Shown: one piece after another, positions 1 through 10,128 of the stretch | Position numbering within the stretch: the stretch's first letter is position 1 | Layout of the letters: the number at the start of each line of letters is the position of its first letter | Assembly (NCBI GenBank): GCA_907164885.2 | Contig: OU015499.1 | Coordinates: 155,864,821-155,928,820, forward strand | DNA length: 64,000 nucleotides | Direction of reading: 5' to 3' | From: Dolomedes plantarius | Lineage: Eukaryota; Arthropoda; Arachnida; Araneae; Dolomedidae | Notes under the pieces: generated by a model | The model's database searches: none | What the model was told of the DNA's origin: nothing | Seen by the model: the letters and a program-made list of their open reading frames with translations, nothing else | Program-made: the position numbers and the translations under genes

Positions 1-1
1 A

Positions 2-319
2 TGTGACAAAAGATTTTCTAAGAAGGGTAGTTTAAATACACATCTCCGACACACACACACAGGAAAGAAACCTTTCGCCTGCATTGTATGTCACAAAAGT
101 TTTTCTGTGCCGAGTGCTTTAAAAATACATCTCCGCACACATACTGGAGAGAAACCTTTTACCTGCATTGTATGTAAGAAAAGGTTTTCTGTTCAGAAAA
201 GTTTAAAAGCACATATTCGCACCCACACAGGAGAGAAGCCTTTCGCTTGCACAGAATGTGAGAAAAGATTTTCTGAACGGGGGAATTTAAAAAAGCATCT
301 CCTTATCCATGGTGAATAG
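2..319 (+). CDS. C2H2 zinc-finger protein ZNF-1, 3' end only
   Basis: The frame is open from the window edge to the TAG at 317-319, giving 105 residues. It encodes the end of a poly-C2H2 array: one finger cut by the edge and three complete fingers, joined by TGKKP or TGEKP linkers and ending in HLLIHGE. C2H2 arrays of this kind normally bind DNA in the nucleus; the target is unknown. The last four fingers match those of ZNF-2 (35153-36622) almost residue for residue, including the helix residues expected to touch DNA, but one linker is a residue shorter (HTHTGKKP against HTHTRQKKP). The start codon and earlier fingers lie outside the window. No frameshift or internal stop is visible. It could be an intact gene or a truncated copy; the missing 5' part decides that. 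Confidence 0.85.
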   Translation, partial: CDKRFSKKGSLNTHLRHTHTGKKPFACIVCHKSFSVPSALKIHLRTHTGEKPFTCIVCKKRFSVQKSLKAHIRTHTGEKPFACTECEKRFSERGNLKKHLLIHGE

Positions 320-1054
320 ACTTTTGGTGTGCACTATATGTGAGATGTTTTCTGGACTCGATAATTGAAAAAGCTTATTCGTACCCAAGCGGAAGAGAAA
401 ACTTTCGATTGTACTATATCTGAGAAAAGATTTTCTGCTGAGGGTAAACTTAAAAGAAAAACCCTTCTATTAGCAGGGTGTGAGAGATAGGTTTATGGTT
501 TGAGGACAGATTAAAAAGGTATCTCCCTTCCCATTCAGGGATTTAACCAACTCTCTAATATCGTAGGAAACGTGATTTTTGGCTGAAAGAAATATTTTAG
601 CCCTACCGTGGGAAAATTGTCCTTGAAAGTTGAAATTCAAACTCAGTTTTGACGTACGTGTTTTTTTTTAAAGAAATATCGCACGTAATTATGTTTTCGA
701 ATTAATTTAATGTTTTCTGGTTATTTTCTTTTGATTTTTTTTAAAAATGTATTAATGTGATATCGGTCATGACCTACGATTATTGGTGGGATATTTGACT
801 CACCAAAGTGATTGAAGTATAAAAAAATATTGCCATTGATAACTATTTTTATTGTTGTATAATGTTCCTTAAAAATTATGAAAGTGTCATTATACCTGTT
901 TACATTGCACGGAAGTCTGTGTTGAATTTCCAGTTATGTAATTCGTCTGGTGTTTCTTTTTGCCTAATATTTAATTATAATTTTTAAGATTTTACTGCTT
1001 TTATCTACATCTGCTGTGTTCTGTAAACGAGGAATTAAATGTGTATAATATAAA

Positions 1055-1060
1055 AATAAA
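1055..1060 (+). promoter_or_regulatory. Poly(A) signal of ZNF-1
   Basis: A canonical AATAAA lies about 740 bases after the ZNF-1 stop in a very AT-rich 3' UTR. It is conserved at the matching position after ZNF-2 (37358-37363), which supports a functional 3' end. The cleavage site itself cannot be placed. Confidence 0.5.
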
Positions 1061-2105
1061 TATTTTATGGCTTAATTTCGTGACTGATTAAATTTTCCGT
1101 TTGACACTTTTAACTACTTTAAATTAATTTAACTTTTATTTTTTTACTAGAAGGGTTTTTTGGTAATGTTCTGTCAAAGTAATATTTGATGCATAGAGCA
1201 TGTAATTATACTTTTATGCTAGATGTCTCGTATTTGTGTATAAGATGTATAATTTTAATTTTGAAGTCAACACTTGAAAAATGTTTAAAGTTTATAAACT
1301 ACGCCAAGTCTCGTCTATCGAATAGTGGACTCTACTGAGTCTTGCAAGATATGGAGCGAGGAAATGGGATCATCTGCTTTTACTCTGAGAGTGACACCGG
1401 TAATGAAAGAGGAAACCTTTGGAAGTTACGTTTCACATTGTAAGACGAATTTTGATTGGTATTTAAAGCAGGCTTTCTTGAATTTGTTTAGCAATTTGAA
1501 GGGCAGCTGACATGCGATAATTTTTGTGTCTTAATCAAATTAAAATTTATCTTTAAATTCGATTGTATGCAAAATTCATAAGACTGTGCAGACACCAGTT
1601 AGAAAATTCATTTTGCAAGACGTGGTCTGAAGGAAAATACTGATTCCTTGAGAGATTAATTTCTAAATATTAAGAATTTCATTTCCAACTTACATTTAGA
1701 CACGTTTTGAAGATAAAACATCTGTGTTTGTAAAACATTTAAATAAATGTTTCTGAAACAACCCATGCAAACACAATGTGGATAAGAGGTGGATATTCGA
1801 TCTAAAAATTGGTTAATTTGCGAAATGGTACATTTCGCTGAACTAGAGGAGGATTCATCAATAGAACTTTCATCTCGCAGTTTGTGAAGAGTTTTAATAT
1901 ATTTTTCCTTTTCGTAGCCAAATATTTTCAGGAAACTTTATTAAGGTGGGATGTCGATTTCAGAGTTTCTCTCCCACCAACCACCTAGATGTGCTTACAA
2001 ATGTCTACACGAAGAGATTATTTCTGCGCGACGTTCGGTTATTCCAATTCAATTCAAGACTCAACACGAAGGGAGAATACTGGGGTGACACCACCACAAG
2101 CTTAA

Positions 2106-2230
2106 GGGCCTGTTCACATAGAATCCGTCAACGCCAGCGTTACACGTATTGGAATATATTTAACCAATTACAAAAGATTAGCCACGAAATTGTTAAGGTC
2201 TGTTATTGGTTTGAAATATGTCAATACGAC
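2106..2230 (+). repeat. Partial MITE (left end only)
   Basis: The segment begins with GGGCCTGTTCACATAG, the terminal sequence of the MITE next to it, but then diverges and has no matching right end. It sits at the position equivalent to the single MITE of the duplicate copy (38336). It may be half of a related element left after a second insertion or a deletion. Confidence 0.5.
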
Positions 2231-2233
2231 TAA

Positions 2234-2424
2234 GGGCCTGTTCACATATGAGTCCGTTGCGTTGCGTTGCGTTAAGGGAAAGATGACGTTGAGACGAAAA
2301 TAAACCAATCATAGGCGTTAAAAATTTCATTGCTAATCGTTTGGAGGCCTATGATTGGTTTATTTTCGTCTCAACGTCATATTTTCCTTAACGCAACGCA
2401 ACGGACTCATATGTGAACAGGCCC
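2234..2424. mobile_element. MITE, PIF/Harbinger-like, 191 bp
   Basis: An inverted-repeat element starting GGGCCTGTTCACATATG and ending with its reverse complement. The arms pair for most of their length around a short centre containing the CCTATGATTGG motif. No coding capacity. Flanks are TAA on the left and TAT on the right; the sister copy at 38336-38521 has a perfect TTA on both sides. A 3-bp TWA target duplication with GGG-starting termini fits PIF/Harbinger MITEs; the superfamily is inferred. Confidence 0.75.
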
Positions 2425-2562
2425 TATCTCTGCGGGACAGTGATCACCGCGGACCTGTGGTCACGTGATTCACTCACGCGGCCTTCTCACGATTCTACCT
2501 CAAATACTTAACAGGTCTATTTAAATTTACCGGTTATAAACTTGATAGAAATAAATTATATA
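2425..2562. other. Short intergenic stretch, nothing recognised
   Basis: Includes a GC-richer patch (about 2430-2500) and then AT-rich sequence up to the TA target site of Tc1-A. No open frame, repeat or RNA gene seen. Confidence 0.5.
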
Positions 2563-3972
2563 CACTCATGGACAAAAAAATTAGCGCACCAAGAAATAAT
2601 TGCGGGATCGTAACGAAACTTGCAATGAAGGTACATGTCGGGGAGATATGCAAATGATTAGAAATTCAGCGTGATTGCGCATTACGTATAGCCGGTAGAG
2701 GGCGTTGAACATCGTACTCTGTGGAGTATAAAACAGGTAACCAAAGCTTGTTTGAGTGTGCTGAATCATTTACAAAGGAAGAGCTGAGATAGACATGCCA
2801 TTACGCCGTGTTCGAAGACAATATAAGCAGTTGTCGCAGTTTGAGAGGGGAAGAATCGTCGGGATGATGGAAGCTGGGTGGTCAGCTAGGCGAGTAGCTC
2901 GTCAATTAGGCCGCTCTGATTGTGTTGTGAGGAGGTGTTGGGACCAGTGGACCCGAGAGATGTCATGTACACGAAGACCAGGCTCAGGACGCCCTCGACA
3001 GACCAGTCGTCGAGAAGACCGCCACATCGTAAGAAATGAACGCGTACAGCCAACTGCTTCATCGGCCGCCATCCAGGCACAGGTAGCACCTTCACTAGGG
3101 GCCTCTGTGTCTTCTCGAACCATACGAAGGCGCCTGGCTGAAGGACAGTTGGTATCGCGGCGCCCATTACGTGTGCTGCCCTTGACGCCCACCCATCGAC
3201 GCCTCCGTTTGTAGTTTTGCCGCGCACGAGGAAACTGGACTGCAGCGGAATGGAACCAGGTCGTCTTTAGCGACGAATCCAGATTCAATCTCGGCAGTGA
3301 TGACAATCGTGTTCGTGTGTGGAGAGCCCGTGGTGAACGCTCCAATCCTGCCTTTGCTGTACAGCGACACATCGCTACCACAGCTGGTGTGATGGTATGG
3401 GGTGCCATTGCCTACAATACACGGTCACCCCTAGTATTGTTCCGTGGCACCATGACAACCCAGCGGTATTTTCATGAAATCCTGCAACCACATGTGTTGC
3501 CACTCATGCAACGGCTCCCAGGAGCCATTTTTCAACAAGACAATGCTCGGCCTCATACGGCAAGGGTGTCACAAGACTGTCTCCGCACTGTTACTACCCT
3601 TCCTTGGCCTGCCCGATCCCCAGATTTGTCTCCAATCGAGCATATCTGGGATCCTTTGGGACGACGAGTTGGGCATCCCACGAGTTTGAACGAACTAGAG
3701 GCAAGGTTACAGCAAATATGGAACGAAATGTCTCAAGACATCATACAGAACTTGTATGACTCAATGCCCGATCGTATCGCATCGTGCATTTGCGCTAGAG
3801 GGGGTCCAACGGAGTATTATCTCCTCCGTTCTTTTGCATTTTTCTCTGAAATAAATTATCCTTTTTCTTTGATTTTCTTATCATTTACTTATATCAAAGT
3901 AGTCATTACGTATGTAAAATTTCGTTTCATTTTGACGACTCCTTGGTGCGCTAATTTTTTTGTCCATGTGTG
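2563..3972 (+). mobile_element. Tc1-A, Tc1/mariner element, 1410 bp
   Basis: Both ends carry about 28-bp terminal inverted repeats: CACTCATGGACAAAAAAATT on the left, and the same inverted on the right with one change (CACACATGG). Both ends abut a TA (2561-2562, 3973-3974), the target duplication of Tc1/mariner elements. A single transposase frame fills the element. Length is normal for a complete Tc1-like element. It sits directly beside, and possibly inside, the pogo-like remnant at 3990-4948. Confidence 0.93.
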
Positions 3973-4006
3973 TATATTAGATAATTTACCACAAAATACT
4001 GTTTAA
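2795..4006 (+). pseudogene. Tc1-A transposase, one nonsense codon
   Basis: DDE transposase that would cut and rejoin its own element at TA sites. From ATG 2795 the frame holds an N-terminal paired-type helix-turn-helix (FERGRIVGMMEAGWSARRVA), a GRPRQ hook motif and a second HTH. A TAG at 3212-3214 interrupts it where relatives have an aromatic or acidic residue. The same frame continues with the catalytic motifs: SDESRF (first Asp), FQQDNARPH (second Asp) and SPDLSPIEHIW (Glu). I count 32 residues between the second Asp and the Glu, against 34 in most Tc1 elements. The normal stop near 3830 appears lost, so the frame runs through the right terminal repeat to 4006. Apart from the nonsense codon it is intact, so the copy is young but inactive by itself. 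Confidence 0.9.
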
Positions 4007-4181
4007 TTTCGTTAATTATCTTTTATTAAAATTATTTTTTATAATTTTAATAAATATATATACATATATTAGATAATTTTATATATATATATATACATAT
4101 ATTAGATAATTTACCATAAAAATACTCTTTAATTTACATTAATTATATTTTATTAAAATTATTTTTTATAATTTTAAAAAT
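3974..4181. repeat. AT-rich tandem duplication, about 120-bp period
   Basis: An 85-bp block beginning TATATTAGATAATTTACCA at 3974 recurs at about 4097 with about 90% similarity. Between them lies an (AT)n stretch and a partial third TATATTAGATAATTTT. The block is also the reverse complement of about 55330-55435 in the 1.1-kb pogo-like element, so it belongs to that element's non-coding end. Confidence 0.7.
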
Positions 4182-4948
4182 ACAACTTAATTTCTAGACC
4201 TATAAGTAGATACACATAATTATAGTAAGAGAAGAAAAAAATCCAATATTTGTTACAAGATTCCTGCTTAACAGTTTTAACATTTCAACTACAGGAAGGG
4301 AGCAAGAAAAAGTTTTCTATGGTAGTTTGACGTAATGAAGTTTTCAGGAGGCTGTTTATACATCTTTCAATGCCAATAGTCTCAGACGAAGATTCACCTT
4401 CTAGCTTACGTTTCACGGTTTGATAACGTGCTGAATCTACTAATGTCACATTTGCATAAGTGATAGTGGACACTTCGCCGAAGTTTTATGTGTTTCAGGG
4501 TCCAGGAAGCCTCCACTAGGATGTGAGAGGTGGGAAAAAAGAGACCCTGTCCTTGTTTGTCAGTGGAAAAAAGCGAAATCGGACCCGGACGAGTAAAGAT
4601 GCCCCCGGGCCAAGCTAATAGGACAGTGTTGTGCTAAAGCGTTTAAGGGGAAATTATTATGTTATGTCTAACAAAGAAAGGGGCGCATTTTAAGACTGTA
4701 TTCCATCCCATCTTATCACTCTTTCTTTTAAAAAAAGAAAGAAAGAACTTCGTGCTTTTTGAGGGTTTAAGTGGCTTTTTTGGAAAAATGAAAGGAAAGC
4801 GAAGAGTGTAAGCTGATTCTTAAAACCGGTGGATTTATTCTTTAAAGCGAAAATTTTAACATGGAAATAATACTTTTGTTTTTGCGATATTGATTCTTAT
4901 AAACGGTTGATTCTTATAACCACTGATCACTATAAGCGGTGGTTACTG
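3990..4948 (-). mobile_element. Pogo/Tigger-like remnant
   Basis: Read on the - strand, the terminus CAGTAACCACCGCTTATAGT ends at 4948 next to a TA (4949-4950) and matches the left end of the element at 54479-55586. The sub-terminal repeats (CTTATAAGAATC-type) are also shared. The other terminus is not found; the remnant fades into the tandem duplication next to Tc1-A. A - strand frame at 4473-4285 ends in RQTTIENFF, which resembles the C-terminal tail of Tigger transposases, but no catalytic domain is present. A non-autonomous or internally deleted copy. Confidence 0.65.
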
Positions 4949-4950
4949 TA

Positions 4951-5784
4951 TAAATGCAAACAATTGGATATAGGATCTTTAATTTAATATTATTCCTTGA
5001 GACTGGTTTGGAGTTCTTTTTTGATCACACAAGTTTTGTTAATAGTTGAAGTAATATCGGATTTCGTAAGTGGATATACTTGAAAATACATTGCTTAACA
5101 GATATATATTTTTAGAACTATAAAGAGCTCTAGAATGTCTGCTTAAAGTGTCAGCTTGAAGTAATAGCACTTGTGAACAGCAATGATGTTTTCTTCAAAT
5201 TCCTGAAATTCCTGGATGATGCACTGGTCATAATAAAGTAATAAATATTATAGAGAATATCTAAGTGTGTAATGTATAATGATACTAGTTGGTACCTTTC
5301 AAAACATGGCGGCTGAATAGTAAATAAATGTTCTAAAACACATCTTATACTCAACGCATCATTGTCAAATGTTGAAAATCATAATGTTAAGAATACAGAA
5401 ATACACTTAAAAAATTACTATTGAACCCAATAAAAATAAATAGGGTTACTCAGCAGCGTGAAATGAACAATTTCTTTCGGGTTTAATTCTATATCTCACG
5501 AACATAATTAAAAATAAAAATGGCAAAGAGAAAGCTAAAGAGATTCCTCGGAAAATTGTGCGGTCTCGTGCTTAGTAAGTATCTAGAGCCAGATTCTAAT
5601 ATCTCACTTAGCATGCGCAGAAAGCAACTTTTAATTGTAAATGGTCGCTCATCAATAGAAATTGCGGTTACAAAAAAGCAAATGTGACACATCTATAGAT
5701 TAAAATATTTCGTTTCAGAACAAAATGAAGTAAATGGATGCAGCAGTTTTCTCTCCCGGTTTGCCCAAAGAATCGGCTTAGGAA
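4951..5784. other. Intergenic, nothing recognised
   Basis: AT-rich sequence. Short frames on both strands have no recognisable motif and no support. I see no repeat termini or RNA gene here. Confidence 0.5.
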
Positions 5785-6000
5785 CTTTCTTTTTTTTTAC
5801 CGTCTAATGCGGAGGAACTTGTCGTTAGACATTCATCTTTTGTTCTTCCCCGCAATTTTACTGGCTACGTTAATATGGGGGCACCCTCTAGGTGAGACAG
5901 TATTGCTCGCTACGACGGAAACGACCAAGCCTTATTCGGGATTTCAACCGAAGCCCACTGCGTGGCAGCTCAGAACGCTAACCACTACACCATGTGGGCA
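5785..6000 (-). mobile_element. tRNA-derived SINE
   Basis: Read on the - strand from 6000, the sequence begins with a tRNA-like head: an A box (TGGTGTAGTGG) near the start and a B-box-like GGTTGAAATCC about 45 bases later. A unique body of about 140 bases follows, ending in an A-rich tail (T-run at about 5790-5798 on the + strand). This is the layout of a pol III-transcribed SINE mobilised by a LINE. The B box departs from GGTTCRANTCC at two positions, and a 5-base AACTT on both sides may be a target duplication. The local + strand frame (5738-6061) is a chance frame across it. Confidence 0.7.
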
Positions 6001-6582
6001 ACTTAAATATATAGATATACGGGTTTTATATTTGATTAAACTACTGTTTAACACTACTTAAATTACTTTTTCTACCCTTCGGGGAAATGAACTTCTGCAG
6101 TTATATTTAAAAGCACATCACTTCTATTCTTTCGATTAAACTTCACATTTCATTCTATTTATATCTTTTATCAAGATTTTTATTTGCTGAGATTGATGCT
6201 TATTAGTCATATGAATTTAACATTTTCTAATTATGGATAATCCTGTTAATTACTAGGAAGTGTGCCATATTCATCATTAGGACGTGTATTTATATTATTT
6301 TTTACACAATCATTTTTATCTATTTAAATGTTCGTGGATTTTCTAGTATGAAATTTATTTAGCGTTATTGTAGATAACAAATAACGCTTTACAACACAGT
6401 AACAAGATATTTAATGAAGCATAGAATTTGTCACACTCTTAAGGTAACTAGTTCACCTACCTATCTCCGATAGTAAAAGCGACTAACTCTGCATCATGAT
6501 AAAAAAATGAATACAGTTAAAAGCTTCATATTGTTTCAAATGCAGAGAATAATAACTGTACCTTGACAGATTTATATTAACA
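6001..6582. other. AT-rich intergenic, nothing recognised
   Basis: No usable frame, terminal repeat or RNA gene seen. The last base, an A, is the host base flanking the Helitron terminus. Confidence 0.5.
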
Positions 6583-6713
6583 CTAGCTGAAAACCCGTAC
6601 TTCGCTACGGAGTACATTCAAATTAAATACAACTGTCAATGTATGCAATTCATGCCAAATATATATATATATATTATATGATAAATACGACGATCAATGT
6701 ATACAATTGATGT

Positions 6714-6772
<59 letters not shown>

Positions 6773-7422
6773 TTATAAGAAAATCATAAAGGATAATTTT
6801 ATAGATAAAATAATGTAGAAGAAAATATTCAAATTAAATCTAATATAAAGAATACTAAAGAATATAGCACAGTTAATATAGTACAGTTTGTAGAACATTT
6901 CTTTTACTGTATTTTAATATTTTTTTGGATAATGTCCAATCGTCTGCCGCATTAGCAAGGAAAAAAAAATATTTTTTGTTTATTTAGTTGTTATGCACGT
7001 GACGATAAATTTATTTAAAGTACCAGAAAAAGAAATCACGTGATCGGCATTTAATAAATTAAATTCTAAAATTTAATCTTTAAAAATTCACCAAAAATCA
7101 GGAAATAGAGGTAAAAATTCGAAAAAGATTTCATTTTGAAGGAATTTTTATGATCTTTCTCGTGATATAAATTTTATAACCCTCAATGTATTATTTTAAA
7201 TGCAAACGTAACAAAAGTTTAAAAAACAGCTTAAAAATTTAATTTTAAAAAATCTAAGAATAATTTTTGAAAAATCTTTCTTAGTGCACCCCTACACTAT
7301 TAGAAGAATCGGCATGCAAAATTTCAGCCCTTTAGGTCCAGCGGTTTGGTCTGTGCGTTGTATGTCAGTCAGTCAGTGAATGAATGAATGAGTCAGTTAC
7401 GGAGCTGTTTTATATATATAGA
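6583..7422 (-). mobile_element. Helitron I, non-autonomous, 840 bp
   Basis: On the - strand it begins TCTATATATATAAAACAG and ends ...GTTTTCAGCTAG. The flanking bases are A at the 5' side and T at the 3' side, so it lies between host A and T, as Helitrons do. Eight bases inside the terminal CTAG is a stem-loop (6595-6610: CCGTA / TACGG around a 6-base loop). No Rep/helicase protein is encoded. It shares most of its sequence with Helitron II (7988-8662) in opposite orientation, and contains a (TA)n microsatellite. Confidence 0.8.
6717..6769. repeat. (TA)n microsatellite in Helitron I
   Basis: About 26 uninterrupted TA dinucleotides inside Helitron I. Helitron II has a shorter tract at about 8498-8518 at the equivalent place, so the tract probably grew from a pre-existing TA run. 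Confidence 0.9.
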
Positions 7423-7987
7423 TAATTGGTACAAGCCTCAAAATCATCTATTATCACATTTGCGCCGGAATAGCTTGGACTGTGGCTGTCTTTTCTGACT
7501 TCCACTACCTCTTCTACACCAAGCCACTATCTACATTTTCATCTTCATTCTGAGCTTGATAATAGCTCATTGCCGTGTTGTGCAGCTACGCAAACTGGAT
7601 GTACTCGTGCTTCCCACGTAAAACTTTCGAGAAGTTTCTGATATAATTTTGATCCGTCAAAGTTAAATAACATTTTCTGCTATACAAAACGCAACCTAAG
7701 TTATGAGTCTCTAAAGCAAGACTCTCCGGATGAATGTTAATGAAAAACAGCATGCTCGCTTGCCTTCACTGCAAACAGAGTAACTAATTACCTATGCTGA
7801 ATGGTAGTAGCGTTGGTTTAGTCGGAAGCATATCGCTTTCTCTTGCGTGCTTGTTTTCTATCTTACTTAAAGAATGCTCTGATCCCTCCCCCCTGAACGC
7901 TTACGTAATGCTTAATCGACCCCTTTCTAAGATTTGCATGTATGTGTATATCACACCCATACACTGAATGGCTATTCAGTGTATTTA
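7423..7987. other. 565-bp spacer between opposed Helitrons
   Basis: Mixed-composition sequence with no frame of interest. Its outer bases are the T and A that flank the two 5' ends of Helitrons I and II. It forms the loop of a large imperfect palindrome made by the two elements. Confidence 0.5.
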
Positions 7988-8662
7988 TCTATATATATAA
8001 AACAGTTCCGTAACTGACTCATTCATTCACTGACTGACATACAACGCACAGACCAAACCGCTGGACCTAAAGGGCTGAAATTTTGTATGGCGATTCTTCT
8101 AATAGTGTAGGGGTGCACTAAGAAAGAATTTTCAAAAATTCTTCTTAGATGATTTTAAATTAAATTTTTAAGCTGTTTTTTAAACTTTTTTTACGTTTGC
8201 ATTTAAAATAATACATTGAGGGTTATAAAAATTATATCACGAGAAAGATCATAAAAATTCCTTCAAAATGAAATTTTTTTCGAATTTTTTCTCCATTTCC
8301 TGATTTTTGGTGAATTTTTAAAGATTAATTTTTAGAATTTAATTTATTAAATGCTGATCACGTGATTTCTTTTTCTGGTACTTTCAATAAATTTATCGTC
8401 ACGTGCGTAACAACTAAATAGACAAAAAAAAAAAATTTTTTCTTTCTAATGCAGCAGACGATTGGATATTATCCAAAAAAAATAAATATTTCTTATGATT
8501 ATATATATATATATATATAAATATTTTTTACATCAATTGTATATATTGATCGTCTCATTTATTATAAATATATATGTTTATTTTTTTTGGCATTAATTGC
8601 ATACATTTACCGTTGTATTTAATTTGAATGTACTCCGTAGCGAAGCGCGGGTTTTCAGCTAG
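7988..8662 (+). mobile_element. Helitron II, non-autonomous, 675 bp
   Basis: Begins TCTATATATATAAAACAG after host A (7987) and ends TTTTCAGCTAG before host T (8663). A weaker GC-rich stem-loop (CCG...CGG around TAGCGAAGCG) precedes the end. It is a shorter version of Helitron I, arranged tail-outward in the opposite direction. No protein is encoded. Confidence 0.8.
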
Positions 8663-8721
8663 TGAATGAATAAACTGAATGGCCAGTTTATCATTTCAAC
8701 ATGACAGTTTTATGCAAATTA

Positions 8722-8797
8722 GTATGATATCAAGCTGCTATTACTAGAGCATCTTGATATCATACAGAGAGACATCTTGATATCATACAGAGAGACT
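8722..8797. repeat. Short inverted repeat and 23-bp tandem repeat
   Basis: GTATGATATCAAG (about 8722-8734) and its exact inverse CTTGATATCATAC (8753-8765) form a 13-bp stem with an 18-base loop. The segment CATCTTGATATCATACAGAGAGA is then repeated directly. It lies just outside the left end of the hAT element and includes TACTAGAG, the 8-mer that flanks the right end. Confidence 0.75.
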
Positions 8798-8923
8798 TCA
8801 TATCCACAGTTTGAGAGCAGTGGTTCTCAAACTGTGCTCCCGGGCTCACCGTAGTATTCCTAAAAAATCTATCCTGATATGAAAAGCAAATGTATACTAA
8901 GTTACTAAATCATACCATTTCTT

Positions 8924-9141
8924 TACGAACACTCGGCTTGTTTCGTTGCGACATTATTATGATAGTTATAAGTTACTTTTCTTACAACTAGCTTCTGATC
9001 CGCAAATTTTTTACGCGTTTAAAACACGTAGCTACGAACACTCGGCTTATTTCGTTGCGACATTATTATGATAGTTATAAGTTACTTTTCTTACAACTAG
9101 CTTCTGATCCGCAAATTTTTTATGCGTTTAAAACACGTAGC
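8924..9141. repeat. 109-bp direct tandem duplication inside hAT
   Basis: Two adjacent copies beginning TACGAACACTCGGCTT (8924 and 9033) differ at only about two positions, so the duplication is recent. It lies in the element's non-coding 5' region. Confidence 0.92.
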
Positions 9142-10128
9142 AAACGTGGCTGGAACGGCATGTTAACACTGGCACTAGCTTTCATCACGTGGCAACTGGC
9201 AGTGTTGCGTAACAGGCGTTGGTGAGTGGGCGTGTCGTGTCTTGAGAACTGCCGTCAAGAGTAGAAGTATTGTGACTTTTACAACTTTCAGAATAATTAC
9301 CGTTGATATAATTGTCTTTGTTAAGAATAATTCACCCATAAAAATGGATAAGTTTCTTAAAAATAAATAATCCAACAGAGTTAGATAAATACAAGAAGAA
9401 TACAGACAAAAAACAAACAGAAATCAAGCACTCAGGACATCCACGCACCAGAGGCAAGATTATGTATTAGTGCCGGAACTGAACCATAAAAAGACATAGA
9501 AGTAACCGACAGGTCTCGTCATCAGGGAGCCTAACCAAATCAGTTACCTCAAGGGGAAATTGGGGAATAAGATGCAGGTAAGAACAAAAGACATCCAAAG
9601 GCCCCGAGTTCCCCATGGAAACATTTAGTCGAAAGAAAATGAAAAGACAAGCACAACATACAGTAAGGGTTCAACGCACCGTACTTGCAAGCACACAAAT
9701 AATCCTAATGTAAAGCCAAAGATGCATACAAACCCTAATTCCGTAAGTGACGGTTATGGCGAAACAGCAGCCAATTCTATCCTAGTGCTTACGTCATTGT
9801 AACAATACTACAGCGCCCCCCCCCCATTACAAATTAAACAAATGAAAACATAAACCCTATCCTAAACATCTTTAAAAATTCCTGAATCTAAATGCCATTT
9901 TTTTAAACTTTTAAATTGCCGACATTTTTAGGGAAATTGTTCTTACTTAAGTTTTCCTCGAAAATGTTACATACCTCCAAAAAATCCCCAGCGTTGTTAC
10001 ATATGTTTTTATTCTGTATAATTCTGTATAATTTTGACAAAGCTCAAATTGCTTCTTACTTTGGGTGAGTCACTTATTTTGCCTGCTTGCCAAAAGATTG
10101 TCAGTACGATGTCAGGAAATGAAGCAGT

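Larger units (their letters stand above)
1..2104 (+). repeat. Segmental duplicate, copy of 36304-38333
   Basis: The zinc-finger end, its 3' UTR and about 1 kb of flank are near-identical to 36304-38333. By eye the first 190 bases after the stop differ at about three positions; farther on there are more substitutions and small indels (roughly 95-98% alike). Homology ends at the MITE sites (2106/2234 here, 38336 there). The pair is much more alike than the two long upstream units (about 85-90%), so it is a younger duplication or has been homogenised by gene conversion. From 1075 to 2100 I see no gene; the small frame at 1325-1510 is discussed under rejected items. Confidence 0.9.

Noticed and set aside
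1325..1510. 61-residue + strand frame, repeated at 37663-37848, as a conserved small gene
   Set aside because: It starts with GTG, is shared only because the whole segment is duplicated, and about three of its four differences change the amino acid, so there is no sign of protein selection.
3167..3408. - strand frames opposite the Tc1-A transposase
   Set aside because: They are antisense to a clear DDE transposase and carry no domain.
5738..6061. 107-residue + strand frame with hydrophobic segments
   Set aside because: It runs antisense through a tRNA-derived SINE and has no domain.
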